Source: Blautia sp. Marseille-P3201T (GTDB lineage: Bacteria; Bacillota; Clostridia; Lachnospirales; Lachnospiraceae). Taken from it: 64,000 nucleotides of DNA. Location of the stretch: contig NZ_LT635465.1 of NCBI RefSeq assembly GCF_900120295.1, forward strand, positions 151,107 through 215,106, given 5' to 3'. Of this stretch, positions 43,272 to 52,348 are shown in pieces. Position 1 is the stretch's first letter. Each line of letters begins with the position of its first letter. Below the pieces are notes generated by a model. It did no database searches. It saw only the letters and a program-made list of their open reading frames with translations, and was not told the origin of the DNA. The position numbers and the translations under genes are program-made.

Positions 43272-44135
43272 TTATTTCAGTTCTGTATTTGCAATGTGGT
43301 CCATATCGTCAAAATCCTGATTTTCTCCAGCCATTCCCCAGATAAAAGTATATGCCTGAGAACCGGAACCAGAATGAATAGACCAGCTTGGTGAAATAAC
43401 TGCTTCTTCATTTCTCATTACTAAATGTCTTGTTTCTGTCGGTTCGCCCATGTAATGCATAACAAACGCATCTTCCGGAATATCAAAATACAGATAAACT
43501 TCCATTCTTCTGTCATGTGTGTGGCATGGCATTGTATTCCATACGCTTCCCGGCTCTAATTTTGTCATTCCCATTTCCAGCTGGCAGCTTTCTACCTGTC
43601 CCGGAAGAATATATTTACAAATTGTTCTGTGATTAGACTGCTCTAAAGTTCCCAGTTCTACCTTATTTTCATCTTTAACGATGACAACACCTTCTTCCGG
43701 TGTTCCCTCCGGCTTAATCAATACAGTTGGGTATGTGTGATGTGCCGGTGTACTGTTAAAGTAGAATTTTGCAGGTTTTGTATCATCTTTGCTTGCAAAA
43801 GTAATATCTTTTGCTCCCATTCCAATGTACATACCTTCTTTATATGCAACTTCGTAAGCTTTTCCGTCTACTGTAATTGTACCTGCTCCGCCGATATTGA
43901 TAATACCCATTTCTCTTCTCTGCAGGAAATACTCTGCACGAAGCTCTGCACCTGCTGTTAATGTTAAGGTTTCCTTTGCAGGAACTGCTGCACCGGTAAT
44001 AATACGGTCAATATGGCTGTAAACCATTTTCATTTCTCCCGGTACAAATAAATTCTGGATTAAAAATTCCTCTCTTAATCTGTCTGTTGTGTAATGCTTC
44101 ACGTCTCTTGGTGATGCTGCTGTTCTTACTTCCAT
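43272..44135 (-). CDS. kduI: 5-keto-4-deoxyuronate isomerase
   Basis: A 287-aa cupin-fold isomerase converting 4-deoxy-L-threo-5-hexosulose uronate to 2,5-diketo-3-deoxygluconate. The metal-binding region NTMPCHTHDRRMEVYLYFDI is the family signature. MEVRTAASPRDVKHYTTDRL and the C-terminal FIWGMAGENQDFDDMD are also typical of KduI. It has its own promoter inside the operon. A second, unrelated isomerase family for the same reaction is encoded two genes downstream. Confidence 0.95.
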   Translation of the reverse strand: MEVRTAASPRDVKHYTTDRLREEFLIQNLFVPGEMKMVYSHIDRIITGAAVPAKETLTLTAGAELRAEYFLQRREMGIINIGGAGTITVDGKAYEVAYKEGMYIGMGAKDITFASKDDTKPAKFYFNSTPAHHTYPTVLIKPEGTPEEGVVIVKDENKVELGTLEQSNHRTICKYILPGQVESCQLEMGMTKLEPGSVWNTMPCHTHDRRMEVYLYFDIPEDAFVMHYMGEPTETRHLVMRNEEAVISPSWSIHSGSGSQAYTFIWGMAGENQDFDDMDHIANTELK

Positions 44136-44177
44136 AATATTCCCCTTTCTCTGTCTGCCTGTCCTTTTGTTGTACTG

Positions 44178-44186
44178 ATTATAACA
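44178..44186 (-). promoter_or_regulatory. Internal promoter ahead of kduI
   Basis: Minus strand TGTTATAAT (44186-44178), an extended -10 in the 107-bp gap between GH88 and kduI. The -35 is weak. Confidence 0.6.
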
Positions 44187-44242
44187 TTTCTATTTTCAGC
44201 TAAGCTTTCTTTTCCTGTTGAAAACCTTGCAAATCTTGAACT

Positions 44243-45388
44243 CTACCAGTAAGAATTCCATTTTTTCAAACATCTTACCACTGCTTCCAGATAAAAATAG
44301 TCTCCCCATAGATTACATTCATCCACGCCTCTGTCTGTTACACTGTTATATGCACTGCTCTTTGCATAGACTCCGTGTAAAATCAATCCATTGGCATCCC
44401 AAGAAGGCTTTACGGAATAATGATCAATCAGGCTTTCCAGCATTTCGTATGCTTTTTCCTTATAGTACTCTTGCTCCTTCTCTGTCAGTCCTCCGTTTTC
44501 ACACATTTCTAAAATTCCACATACTACAATAGCTGCTGCCGAAGAGTCTTTCGGTTCTTTATCTTCCGCTTTAAAGCTTAAATCCCAATAGGGAACTTTA
44601 TCCTGAGGAAGATTTGCAAGATAAAAATCCGTTACCCTTTTGAAAAGTTCTTTGCATTTCTCATCTTTCAAATAGCGCCATGCAAGAGCTGTTCCATAAA
44701 CACCCCATGCCTGGCCCCTTGCCCATGCAGAATTATTTTTATATCCCTGCGCTGTAACACCTTTTACCGGTTCTCCGGTTTCCGGATTAAAAAAATATGT
44801 ATGATAGGTAGAAAAATCATCACGTACCAGATTTTTCAAACTGGTCTTTGTATGACGAATGGCTATATCTCTGTATTTTTCATCCCCTGTCACTTGAGAA
44901 GCCCAATATAATAAAGGCAGATTTAGAAGACAGTCAATAATCAGACGGTAATTATCCTCTGCTCCCAGCGTTCCCCATGCCTGTATAAATTGTCCTTTTT
45001 CCTGAAAGCGGCTGATAAGCTGGTCTGCTGCCAAAATTGCCGCTTCCTTTGCTCTTTCATTTCCTGTCAGCATATAAGCTGCCACACAGGATGGTGTATA
45101 TAAAAATCCCATATCATGGTGGTCTACGTCTATTTTGTTTTCAATTCTCTTATAAAAGCTTTCTACCTGCACCATGGCAGATTTCCTAAATGCTTCATCT
45201 TTTGTCAGCTCATAAGCCAGCCAATAGGTTCCTGTGCAAAATCCGGTTGTCCATTCAATGTTTTCAGATACAGGATATATCTGATTTTCTGTATTCGAAC
45301 CGGGAAATTTCTCTGTATAAATTTCTAAATTTTTCTTTAATACTTCTGTTGCCTGTAATGCTGCTGTTTCTAATTTTTTTCTGTTCAT
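44243..45388 (-). CDS. Glycoside hydrolase family 88, unsaturated glucuronyl hydrolase
   Basis: Releases the 4,5-unsaturated uronate from the non-reducing end of disaccharides made by polysaccharide lyases. 381 aa. The (alpha/alpha)6 barrel fold is indicated by DVDHHDMGFLYTPSCVAAYM, which holds the first catalytic Asp, and by RLIIDCLLNLPLLYWAS with the second. GYKNNSAWARGQAWGVYGTA is a GH88/GH105 hallmark. No signal peptide, so it is cytoplasmic and works after import. The ATG follows GGGAGG. A terminator-like hairpin separates it from the binding-protein gene. Confidence 0.93.
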   Translation of the reverse strand: MNRKKLETAALQATEVLKKNLEIYTEKFPGSNTENQIYPVSENIEWTTGFCTGTYWLAYELTKDEAFRKSAMVQVESFYKRIENKIDVDHHDMGFLYTPSCVAAYMLTGNERAKEAAILAADQLISRFQEKGQFIQAWGTLGAEDNYRLIIDCLLNLPLLYWASQVTGDEKYRDIAIRHTKTSLKNLVRDDFSTYHTYFFNPETGEPVKGVTAQGYKNNSAWARGQAWGVYGTALAWRYLKDEKCKELFKRVTDFYLANLPQDKVPYWDLSFKAEDKEPKDSSAAAIVVCGILEMCENGGLTEKEQEYYKEKAYEMLESLIDHYSVKPSWDANGLILHGVYAKSSAYNSVTDRGVDECNLWGDYFYLEAVVRCLKKWNSYW

Positions 45389-45412
45389 CTTTGCCTCCCG
45401 CAGATTTAAAAA

Positions 45413-45448
45413 GGGGTTGCTGCACTAAGACCTTAGTGCCACAGCCCC
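45413..45448 (-). terminator. Attenuating hairpin between the sugar-binding protein and GH88
   Basis: GGGG and CCCC flank an inner perfect stem GCACTAAG / CTTAGTGC; TTTTT follows on the minus strand. It would reduce read-through from the transporter genes to the catabolic genes. Confidence 0.75.
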
Positions 45449-45457
45449 ATCTTGTTT

Positions 45458-47014
45458 TTATTTTGTTACTTTCATAAAGTTGTCGTATGCTTCCTGCTGA
45501 ATTTCAATGGCTCTGTCAATGTTTCTTGCTTTCAATTCATTTACAAAATCATCATATTCTGCTTCAATATCTCCTGAACCTAAAATCCAGCTCTGTAATT
45601 TTTCAAATACGATTGGTGTAATACCGGACATAATGCTCTTATACTCATCTAACGCATCTTTACTTAATTTTAAATCCGGTAATTTCGCGCCTTCAAACCA
45701 TTCTTCATGAGAATTATACAATTCATTCGCTGCTTTTCCTGCTTCATTCATAGTAGCATATTCATAATCTGCAGACTGTACATAACCTGCACGATACTGA
45801 GAGCCTAAAGAACGAAGATATTCTACAGGAGCAAGACCGGAATTAAATACTTCATCTGTAAATGCTTTGTTTCCGTTTTCATCTACTGTATAAGTTTTTC
45901 CTTCAATACCCCAGTTCATAAAGTCAGAGCCTTCTTCTGTAAACATATAGTCCATGAATTTAATCACTGCTTCCGGATCTTTACACTGAGAGGAAATACC
46001 CCATCCACATTCTGCATAACGGCGTTCTCTTTCTTTTACGTTTCCATTCTGATCTGCAAACGGAGCTACTGCAACCATGTTAAAGCCCGGAACGTCCTGT
46101 GCCAGAGAGTCGTTGTAGTTTCCTGTGCTTACCCAGTCATGTGTAAATCCACCTGTATTATTACTTAACAGGGTATCTCTCGCAGACATACCACGTGTGA
46201 AGATTTCAGGATCGATTAAGCCTTCCTTATACCACTTAGCTAAATTAGAAACTGCCAGTTTATAATTTTCTGTAATCGGTTCAAATGTCATTTTTCCGTC
46301 TCTTGGATAAAATCCTGTACTGGAGTCCCACAGAGCCAGATATTCACCCATTTCATTTTCAGAAGTAGCTGAACGGTCAAATAATGGAATTTCATCTGCT
46401 TTTCCGTTTCCGTTTGGATCGTTATTCTTAAATGCCAGTAAAACATCATGAAGCTCATCTACTGTGGTAGGTACTGCCAGCCCCAGCTTGTCCAACCAGT
46501 CCTGTCTGATCCAGTAGAACTGAGAAGATTGCAATTCTTTTCCCAACGGAATGTTGTAAATATTTCCGTCTTCTGCTGTTGCCTGATATTTGAAATTCGG
46601 ATCTTCTTCTAACATTTTCTTAATGTTTGGCGCATGTTCGTCAATTAAATCATTTAACGGAAGCATACCGCCGTCTTTTCCCAGTTTTTCAAGGTCAGAA
46701 GTAGACTCACATGCAATAATATCTGCAAGTTGTCCTGATGCAACCATGTTCTGGAATGCTGTGGAATAATCAGAGTTAGAAGACGCCACAACTCCTTTTA
46801 ATTTTACACCTGTCTCTTTTTCGATTTCTTTCCATACTTCCCAATCTTCATTGAAAGGTGTTCCGGACAAGAACATAAAGGCTGTAAATTCTTTGCTTCC
46901 GCCTTCTTTACCTGCTGTTTCTTCTTTTTTCTTGCTGTCACCACAGCCTGTCATAAGAGCAGATACCCCCAGAACTGCTGCCAGCAAAAACGCTGTTACC
47001 TGTTTTTTCTTCAT
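45458..47014 (-). CDS. Extracellular solute-binding lipoprotein, LplA-like
   Basis: A 518-aa lipoprotein (signal ending ALMTGCG, Cys near 24) of the large LplA/YtcQ type of sugar-binding protein used for oligosaccharides. Mature features include FTAFMFLSGTPFNEDWEVWK, NNDPNGNGKADEIPLFD (a Ca-loop-like segment) and KGVVASSNSDYSTAFQNM. The context with GH88 and kdu genes points to unsaturated glycosaminoglycan or pectin oligosaccharides. Start after AAAGGAGG. No ATPase is encoded here, so a shared MsmX-type ATPase is expected elsewhere. Confidence 0.92.
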   Translation of the reverse strand: MKKKQVTAFLLAAVLGVSALMTGCGDSKKKEETAGKEGGSKEFTAFMFLSGTPFNEDWEVWKEIEKETGVKLKGVVASSNSDYSTAFQNMVASGQLADIIACESTSDLEKLGKDGGMLPLNDLIDEHAPNIKKMLEEDPNFKYQATAEDGNIYNIPLGKELQSSQFYWIRQDWLDKLGLAVPTTVDELHDVLLAFKNNDPNGNGKADEIPLFDRSATSENEMGEYLALWDSSTGFYPRDGKMTFEPITENYKLAVSNLAKWYKEGLIDPEIFTRGMSARDTLLSNNTGGFTHDWVSTGNYNDSLAQDVPGFNMVAVAPFADQNGNVKERERRYAECGWGISSQCKDPEAVIKFMDYMFTEEGSDFMNWGIEGKTYTVDENGNKAFTDEVFNSGLAPVEYLRSLGSQYRAGYVQSADYEYATMNEAGKAANELYNSHEEWFEGAKLPDLKLSKDALDEYKSIMSGITPIVFEKLQSWILGSGDIEAEYDDFVNELKARNIDRAIEIQQEAYDNFMKVTK

Positions 47015-47039
47015 TTCTAAAATCCTCCTTTAATATAAA

Positions 47040-47939
47040 TTAACCTTTTACACCACCAAGTGTAAGACCTGTTTTAAAATACTTCTGTACAAACGGGAAT
47101 ACCACAACCATGGGCAGAATTGCCATAATAATCAAGGCATATACCTGTGTTGTCGGCGATGTCAAAGAGTCTCTTGTAACGATTGCCGCATCTGACGGAT
47201 TTGCCACACGCTCTACAATTAATTTCTTCAAAAATACCTGAAGCGGAATTTTATCATCATCTTTCAAAAGCTGCATGGTCCAGAAATATCCATTCCATCG
47301 GCTAATACCATAGAAAAGTCCCACTGTTGCAAGAGCCGGTTTTGATAATGGCAAATATATATTCCAAAACACCCTGAAATGTCCTGCACCGTCAATAAAT
47401 GCAGCCTCTTCAAGCGCTTCCGGAACCTGTTCAAAAAAGCTTTTCATAATAATTAAATTATATGTTTCAATAGCAAATCCAAAAATGATTGCCGCCCTTG
47501 TGTTTAAAAGTCCCAGGTTATTAAAGTTCATATAAGTCGGTATAATACCTGCGTTAAACCACATGGTAAAAATAACAAATAAAGTAAAGAATTTTCTTCC
47601 TACCAGAGATTTCTTAGACAATGCATAGGCCATGGTGGTTGTAAAAAACATATTTGCAATTAAACCAAACACTGTATAGAATATAGCATTTCCATAAGCC
47701 ATCCACAATCCGTCTCTTTTAAATACAGCCTCATAACTGGCTGTTGTAAATTCCTTAATTCCTAAGAGCACATCTCCATTTTCCACAAAGAAAGGTTTGC
47801 TGAAGGAAGAAATTAATACATAATAAATTGGATACAGGGCAATGAAAGTAATCAGAATTCCCAGAAGTACCATAAACACGTTGAAGGTCTTCTCACCAAA
47901 TCCCATAACCTGTCCCTGTTTCGCTTTTTTTCCTGCCAT
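47040..47939 (-). CDS. Carbohydrate ABC transporter permease, LplC-like
   Basis: A 299-aa permease with six helices and the EAA motif EEAAFIDGAGHFRVFWNIYLP near residue 190, as in LplC/YtcP. It begins MAGKKAKQGQVMGFGEKTFN. The start at 47939 is preferred because AGGAGGGAG lies 6 nt upstream; the frame from 47957 would overlap the preceding gene. It pairs with the LplB-type permease immediately upstream. Confidence 0.92.
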   Translation of the reverse strand: MAGKKAKQGQVMGFGEKTFNVFMVLLGILITFIALYPIYYVLISSFSKPFFVENGDVLLGIKEFTTASYEAVFKRDGLWMAYGNAIFYTVFGLIANMFFTTTMAYALSKKSLVGRKFFTLFVIFTMWFNAGIIPTYMNFNNLGLLNTRAAIIFGFAIETYNLIIMKSFFEQVPEALEEAAFIDGAGHFRVFWNIYLPLSKPALATVGLFYGISRWNGYFWTMQLLKDDDKIPLQVFLKKLIVERVANPSDAAIVTRDSLTSPTTQVYALIIMAILPMVVVFPFVQKYFKTGLTLGGVKG

Positions 47940-47950
47940 TTTTCTCCCTC

Positions 47951-48865
47951 CTACCATAATGCACTGTCAGAAATTTTCTTACTGAACTTATTTGCAAGGA
48001 TTACCATAATAAATGCTACAACAGACTCAAACAATCCTGCCGCAACAGATAAACCATAGTTTCCGTTTTCAAATGCCAGACGATAGGAATACGTTGAAAT
48101 AACATCTGCTGCAGAATAAGTTGCAGGCTGATATAAAAGCAAAATTGCTTCGTATCCTACTTTAATAATGCCACCCAGCTTCAAAATCAACATGGTTACA
48201 ATTGTAGGTGTAATTCCCGGAATGGTAACATGAAAAATCTTTTTCATCTTTCCTGCGCCGTCAACAGTAGCTGCCTCATACAGCTGTGGGTCAATTCCCA
48301 TAATCGCTGCAATGTAAACCAGAGCATCAAATCCGGCATTCTGCCATAAGGTCATTAATGTATAAATTCCTTTAAAATATTCCGGTTTTGTCATAAAGTA
48401 AATAGGCTCAACTCCCAGCTTCTCTAAAACCAAATTCACCACACCTGTACTTGGTGACAAAAAGTTAATGACAATACCACATACAACCACAACAGAAATA
48501 AAGTGTGTAAGCAATGTAGACATCTGTGTCATTCTGCTGATAAATTTATTTCTCATTTCCGTAATACAGATTGCAAGTGCAATAGGTACAGGGAAGCAAA
48601 TTAAAAGCTGCCAGAAGGAAATCATCAATGTATTTTTTAATACTCTTAAAAAGTCTCTGCCTGTAAAGAATTCAATAAAATTATCAAAACCTACGAATGT
48701 ACTTCCCTCTATTCCCTGAAATACGTTATAGTCATAAAATGCAATTCTCAGCTCGGTCATCGGGCGGTATGCAAAAAGCAAATACCAGATAAGACCGGGT
48801 ATTAATAACAGGTACAATTCTTTTGCTGCAAAAATTCTTTTAAACAGCGGTTTCTTTTGTTTCAC
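47951..48865 (-). CDS. Carbohydrate ABC transporter permease, LplB-like
   Basis: A 304-aa six-helix permease. EAATVDGAGKMKKIFHVTIP is the EAA loop; ELYLLLIPGLIWYLLFAYRP and FVGFDNFIEFF are family-typical. It starts with GTG after GGAGAGGAG. First gene of the uronate transport operon, under a promoter shared in location with the divergent AraC regulator. Confidence 0.92.
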   Translation of the reverse strand: MKQKKPLFKRIFAAKELYLLLIPGLIWYLLFAYRPMTELRIAFYDYNVFQGIEGSTFVGFDNFIEFFTGRDFLRVLKNTLMISFWQLLICFPVPIALAICITEMRNKFISRMTQMSTLLTHFISVVVVCGIVINFLSPSTGVVNLVLEKLGVEPIYFMTKPEYFKGIYTLMTLWQNAGFDALVYIAAIMGIDPQLYEAATVDGAGKMKKIFHVTIPGITPTIVTMLILKLGGIIKVGYEAILLLYQPATYSAADVISTYSYRLAFENGNYGLSVAAGLFESVVAFIMVILANKFSKKISDSALW

Positions 48866-48898
48866 CAGTTTTCTCCTCTCCTTTTCCTTTTCTTTTTC

Positions 48899-48951
48899 TG
48901 AAACGTCTCATGCGATAACCACACCTTATCGGATTTTAAAAGGAAAGTAAA
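48899..48951 (-). promoter_or_regulatory. Uronate operon promoter with LacI-like operator
   Basis: Minus strand TTTACT (48951-48946), 17 bp, TAAGGT (48928-48923). Just downstream of the predicted start lies TGAAACGTCTCA (48899-48910), a near-palindrome with a central CG like LacI/CcpA-family operators, though two bases shorter than a standard cre. Confidence 0.55.
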
Positions 48952-49035
48952 TCATCAAATTCCACCTGCATTTTTTTCATCTTCTTTTTTGTACATCATT
49001 TTCTCTGCATCCCTTGATTTTAAGCCGTTTCTCCA

Positions 49036-49108
49036 CGTTTTTCATCACCATTTTTCAATCTATCATCATTTTTCAACCCTTGAAATCTACAGAAAATACC
49101 AGTATAAT
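49036..49108 (+). promoter_or_regulatory. AraC-regulator promoter with TTTTTCA repeats
   Basis: TTGAAA (49080-49085), 17 bp, TATAAT (49103-49108). Upstream are three similar decamers: CGTTTTTCAT (49036-49045), CATTTTTCAA (49049-49058) and CATTTTTCAA (49067-49076). They may be binding sites of one of the AraC-type regulators. Confidence 0.6.
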
Positions 49109-49150
49109 TTTTTTATCGACACAGATGTTTACACCCAAAGGAGATTAGAA

Positions 49151-51409
49151 ATGTACAAACATGCACATGGCAGATACCAGCAAAAGCTGAATATTATTTT
49201 TATCATTCTGTCAGTTTTTATAACCCTTATCCTTTCTTCTATTTTAGGATTTTTCCTTTCCAAACAATCAGAGGAAAGCTACAAAAATTCCATATCACTT
49301 TCCAGAACAATTCTGGAAGAGAAAGCGGAAACTTCACTGAAAAATATTTCCAATACTATGACGGATATTGTAAATGATGCTCTTATCAAAGAATGGTCTA
49401 CTTCTTATCAAAAAGATAACTTCTATTTCCTGTCTTCTCAGGTACAAAAAGCTTTGACAAAGTATTGCAGCACCAGTGAAACACGCTTTGAGACTTATTT
49501 GCTCATCGACAATGAAAATACTCTGAATGATGAAATCACTCCCTCTGACGTTCTCTCCCCTGAAGGTTCTTTTTCTATCTCGAACTTTTTAAAAAGCAAA
49601 GACCTTACCCAGGAAGATTTAAAGACAATCAGAGAATATTTTGACAGTCACATGTTTCCTTATGTCCTTCCTCATTACAACGAAAATGGAGAACTGGATT
49701 TTCTCTACTATTGGATTAAAGGTTATAATCATCCTCAAACTTGTATTTACATGGCAGAAATTCCTGTAAATTCTATTGTGAATAATACAAAAGGCCAAAA
49801 TTTCTGGATTGCCAACGATGATGGACTTTTTCTCCCATGTACCACAGATAAGGAAACAGGCAATCTTCTGAAAACACTGCAGAAGTTTGTAAACACTGAT
49901 AAAAACTTAATAAAAACTTCTGATTATTATATTGCAGCGGCTCACTTGCCTTCCATGAATTGGAATATCTACTACTTATACGACCAAAACAGTCTTGGCA
50001 TCCTGAATATCTTTTCTTTTCTGCTTTTAGTAGTTTTGGTTTATGTTTTGCTGTCTTCTTTATTCTTTTACATAGCAAAACTTTTATATCAGCCAATCTA
50101 CGACACTTTAAAACCGGCATTAAAAGAAGGATACAATCATTTTGATGAGTTCAAAATTTTAGATGAAAATTTAAACCGCTTGCAGACCTTAAATCAGAAT
50201 TTACTGGAAACACAAAAAAACACAGACAGTCTTATGGTACAACAGTATTATCAAAATCTGCTTACCGATCCCAACGGATATCTTGCAGAAATAAAAAATC
50301 CTTATTTTACCGGCAGAGAAAAGTACTGTGTAGGACTGCTTTGCCTGCATCCGGAACAAGAAGATAATCTGGACAGTACCTTATTGGGACAGTTAGAACT
50401 TTATAAAAATATTCTGTTTCAAGAATGTATCAAGCAAAAAAACTGTTTCATGGTAAAATTATCCATGTACCGCTGTGGACTGATTATGCAGACAGATAAT
50501 TTAGAGCAGGCAAAAAAATTGTTAAACCGAATTTTTTCACATTCAGAAAGCTTAAACAAGACAGAAAAAAGCTGGGAAGAACAGATTATTTTAAGTCCCG
50601 TAAAAAAAGGCTTGGAAAATATCAATGCCTCTTATCGGGAGACCTTAAAAATAGCAGAATATCTCTCCATGCTGCCTCATGACAAAATTATTACTTATGA
50701 CTCCATTGCATCCGTAGACTGCACAACGTATTCTTATCCTCTTGCAACAGAAAATAAATTAATTTCAGAAGTTGTATCCGGACAGGAAAAGGCACTGGAT
50801 TTATTTGATGAACTCATCCGTGAAAACCTTACACAAAAGAGACTTCCTATGGAAGTTCTTCAGAATTTTGTCTATACTTTAATCGGAACTGTCAATCGGA
50901 TTTTTCAGGAATTGAAATCCTCTCCGGAAGATTTTATCGGACGTTCTATTAATTACGAATACTGGTATGCTCACTGGGGAGACTCTGTGACAATTACTGC
51001 AATAAAATCTGTTCTCGCCGATATTATTGCGGCAAAGAAACAGCGCAGCCAAACACAGGATGAACTTTTATTAACCCAAATGCTGGATTATATTCATGAA
51101 AATTTCAGAGACAATATTATGCTGAATGACTTAGCTGATCAGTTTAATATATCTCCAAAATACTGTGGTATTTTGTTTAAGCAGCTCAGTGACAATAATT
51201 TCAAAGATTATTTAAACCGCTATCGTATTGAGCAGGCAAAAAAATTAATTCAGGAAAGACCTTCTCTGAAGACAAAGGATTTAAGTGTTATGACAGGCTT
51301 TAACAGCTCTAATACTTTTATTCGTGTATTCGGAAAATATACAGGCACAACACCTCAAAGATATGCCGAACAGCTTATAGAAAAACAGAATTCAAAAGAT
51401 AGGAAGTGA
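49151..51409 (+). CDS. Membrane-anchored AraC-family regulator (YesN/LplR type)
   Basis: A 752-aa one-component regulator. TM1 is near residues 17-40 (IIFIILSVFITLILSSILGF), followed by an extracytoplasmic sensing domain to about 300, TM2 (IFSFLLLVVLVYVLLSSLFF), a linker, and a C-terminal AraC DNA-binding domain over the last ~100 residues (MLNDLADQFNISPKYCGILF, then NSSNTFIRVFGKYTGTTPQR). It starts at 49151 after AAAGGAG; a longer frame to 48989 runs through the promoter. It probably senses the oligosaccharide or its binding protein outside the cell and activates the divergent transport operon. Confidence 0.9.
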   Translation: MYKHAHGRYQQKLNIIFIILSVFITLILSSILGFFLSKQSEESYKNSISLSRTILEEKAETSLKNISNTMTDIVNDALIKEWSTSYQKDNFYFLSSQVQKALTKYCSTSETRFETYLLIDNENTLNDEITPSDVLSPEGSFSISNFLKSKDLTQEDLKTIREYFDSHMFPYVLPHYNENGELDFLYYWIKGYNHPQTCIYMAEIPVNSIVNNTKGQNFWIANDDGLFLPCTTDKETGNLLKTLQKFVNTDKNLIKTSDYYIAAAHLPSMNWNIYYLYDQNSLGILNIFSFLLLVVLVYVLLSSLFFYIAKLLYQPIYDTLKPALKEGYNHFDEFKILDENLNRLQTLNQNLLETQKNTDSLMVQQYYQNLLTDPNGYLAEIKNPYFTGREKYCVGLLCLHPEQEDNLDSTLLGQLELYKNILFQECIKQKNCFMVKLSMYRCGLIMQTDNLEQAKKLLNRIFSHSESLNKTEKSWEEQIILSPVKKGLENINASYRETLKIAEYLSMLPHDKIITYDSIASVDCTTYSYPLATENKLISEVVSGQEKALDLFDELIRENLTQKRLPMEVLQNFVYTLIGTVNRIFQELKSSPEDFIGRSINYEYWYAHWGDSVTITAIKSVLADIIAAKKQRSQTQDELLLTQMLDYIHENFRDNIMLNDLADQFNISPKYCGILFKQLSDNNFKDYLNRYRIEQAKKLIQERPSLKTKDLSVMTGFNSSNTFIRVFGKYTGTTPQRYAEQLIEKQNSKDRK

Positions 51410-51413
51410 CAGA

Positions 51414-52271
51414 ATGGAAATACTCAGCTCCTGTAAGGACTCCATTGCAAGCTGTATTAATCAAAAATCTTTTGCTATTGCCCATCTATACAGTGACGAA
51501 AAGCCAATGGATATGCACATTCACGATTGCTATGAAATTTATTATTCCATATCCGGCGGAAAACAGTTTTTAATTGATAATTGCTTTTACAATATCTTCC
51601 CTGGAGATATTTTCTTTATCAATCAATATGAAAGCCATCATTTAACTCAAATTGACAGTCAGGTGCATGAACGCATTATTATTTCTATTCATCCTGACTA
51701 TTTAAAATCTCTGTGTACAGAAAACACAAATTTGGACGCATGCTTTCAAAACAGAAGTATGCGCTCCAACCACAAGGTGTCTCTGACCACAGAAGAGCAG
51801 AAAAACTTTCAATACTTTGTTCATAAGCTTTCTCATATTAAAGGATATGGCTCTGACATTTTAGAAAAAGCTGCCTTTTTAGAACTGATGGTTTTTCTCA
51901 ATAAACGTTTTCATAAAAACCGGATTGCAGACACAGACAAGGAAATCAGTTCAAACGCACAGGTAGACAGTATTTTATCCTATATCAATCAACACATCGA
52001 AGAGCCTTTAAGTCTGGAGCAGCTGTCCTCTCACTTTTTCTTAAGCTCCTCCTACCTGTGCAGACTCTTTAAATCTGCTACGGGTACTACCATTAACAAA
52101 TATATTACTGCCAAACGCATTTCTCATGCAAAGGAACTTCTGGCAGAGGGCTATACGGTGAGTGAAACCAGTGTAAGATGCGGATTTAACGACTACAGTA
52201 ACTTCTTCAAAGCATTTACAAAAGCTACAAAAGTATCACCAAAAAAATATGCACAGTTTTTATCACAATAA
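51414..52271 (+). CDS. Cupin-type AraC-family regulator
   Basis: A 285-aa soluble regulator. The N-terminal cupin/AraC-ligand domain contains MHIHDCYEIYYSISGGKQFL and the metal-like HIHD pattern. The C-terminal double HTH contains LSLEQLSSHFFLSSSYLCRL and NDYSNFFKAFTKATKVSPKK. It starts 4 nt after the membrane regulator's stop, so the two are co-expressed. A likely intracellular ligand is a kdu-pathway intermediate (inference). Confidence 0.9.
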   Translation: MEILSSCKDSIASCINQKSFAIAHLYSDEKPMDMHIHDCYEIYYSISGGKQFLIDNCFYNIFPGDIFFINQYESHHLTQIDSQVHERIIISIHPDYLKSLCTENTNLDACFQNRSMRSNHKVSLTTEEQKNFQYFVHKLSHIKGYGSDILEKAAFLELMVFLNKRFHKNRIADTDKEISSNAQVDSILSYINQHIEEPLSLEQLSSHFFLSSSYLCRLFKSATGTTINKYITAKRISHAKELLAEGYTVSETSVRCGFNDYSNFFKAFTKATKVSPKKYAQFLSQ

Positions 52272-52277
52272 TGAATA

Positions 52278-52330
52278 AAGCTCAGTATGCCTGGCAAACA
52301 CCTCTGTTTTGTCTTATACATACTGAGCTT
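52278..52330. terminator. Bidirectional terminator between araC and the nucleoside operon
   Basis: AAGCTCAGTATG (52278-52289) pairs with CATACTGAGCTT (52319-52330), a 12-bp stem with a 29-nt loop, between convergent genes. Confidence 0.75.
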
Positions 52331-52348
52331 ATATTAAATACACACAAA

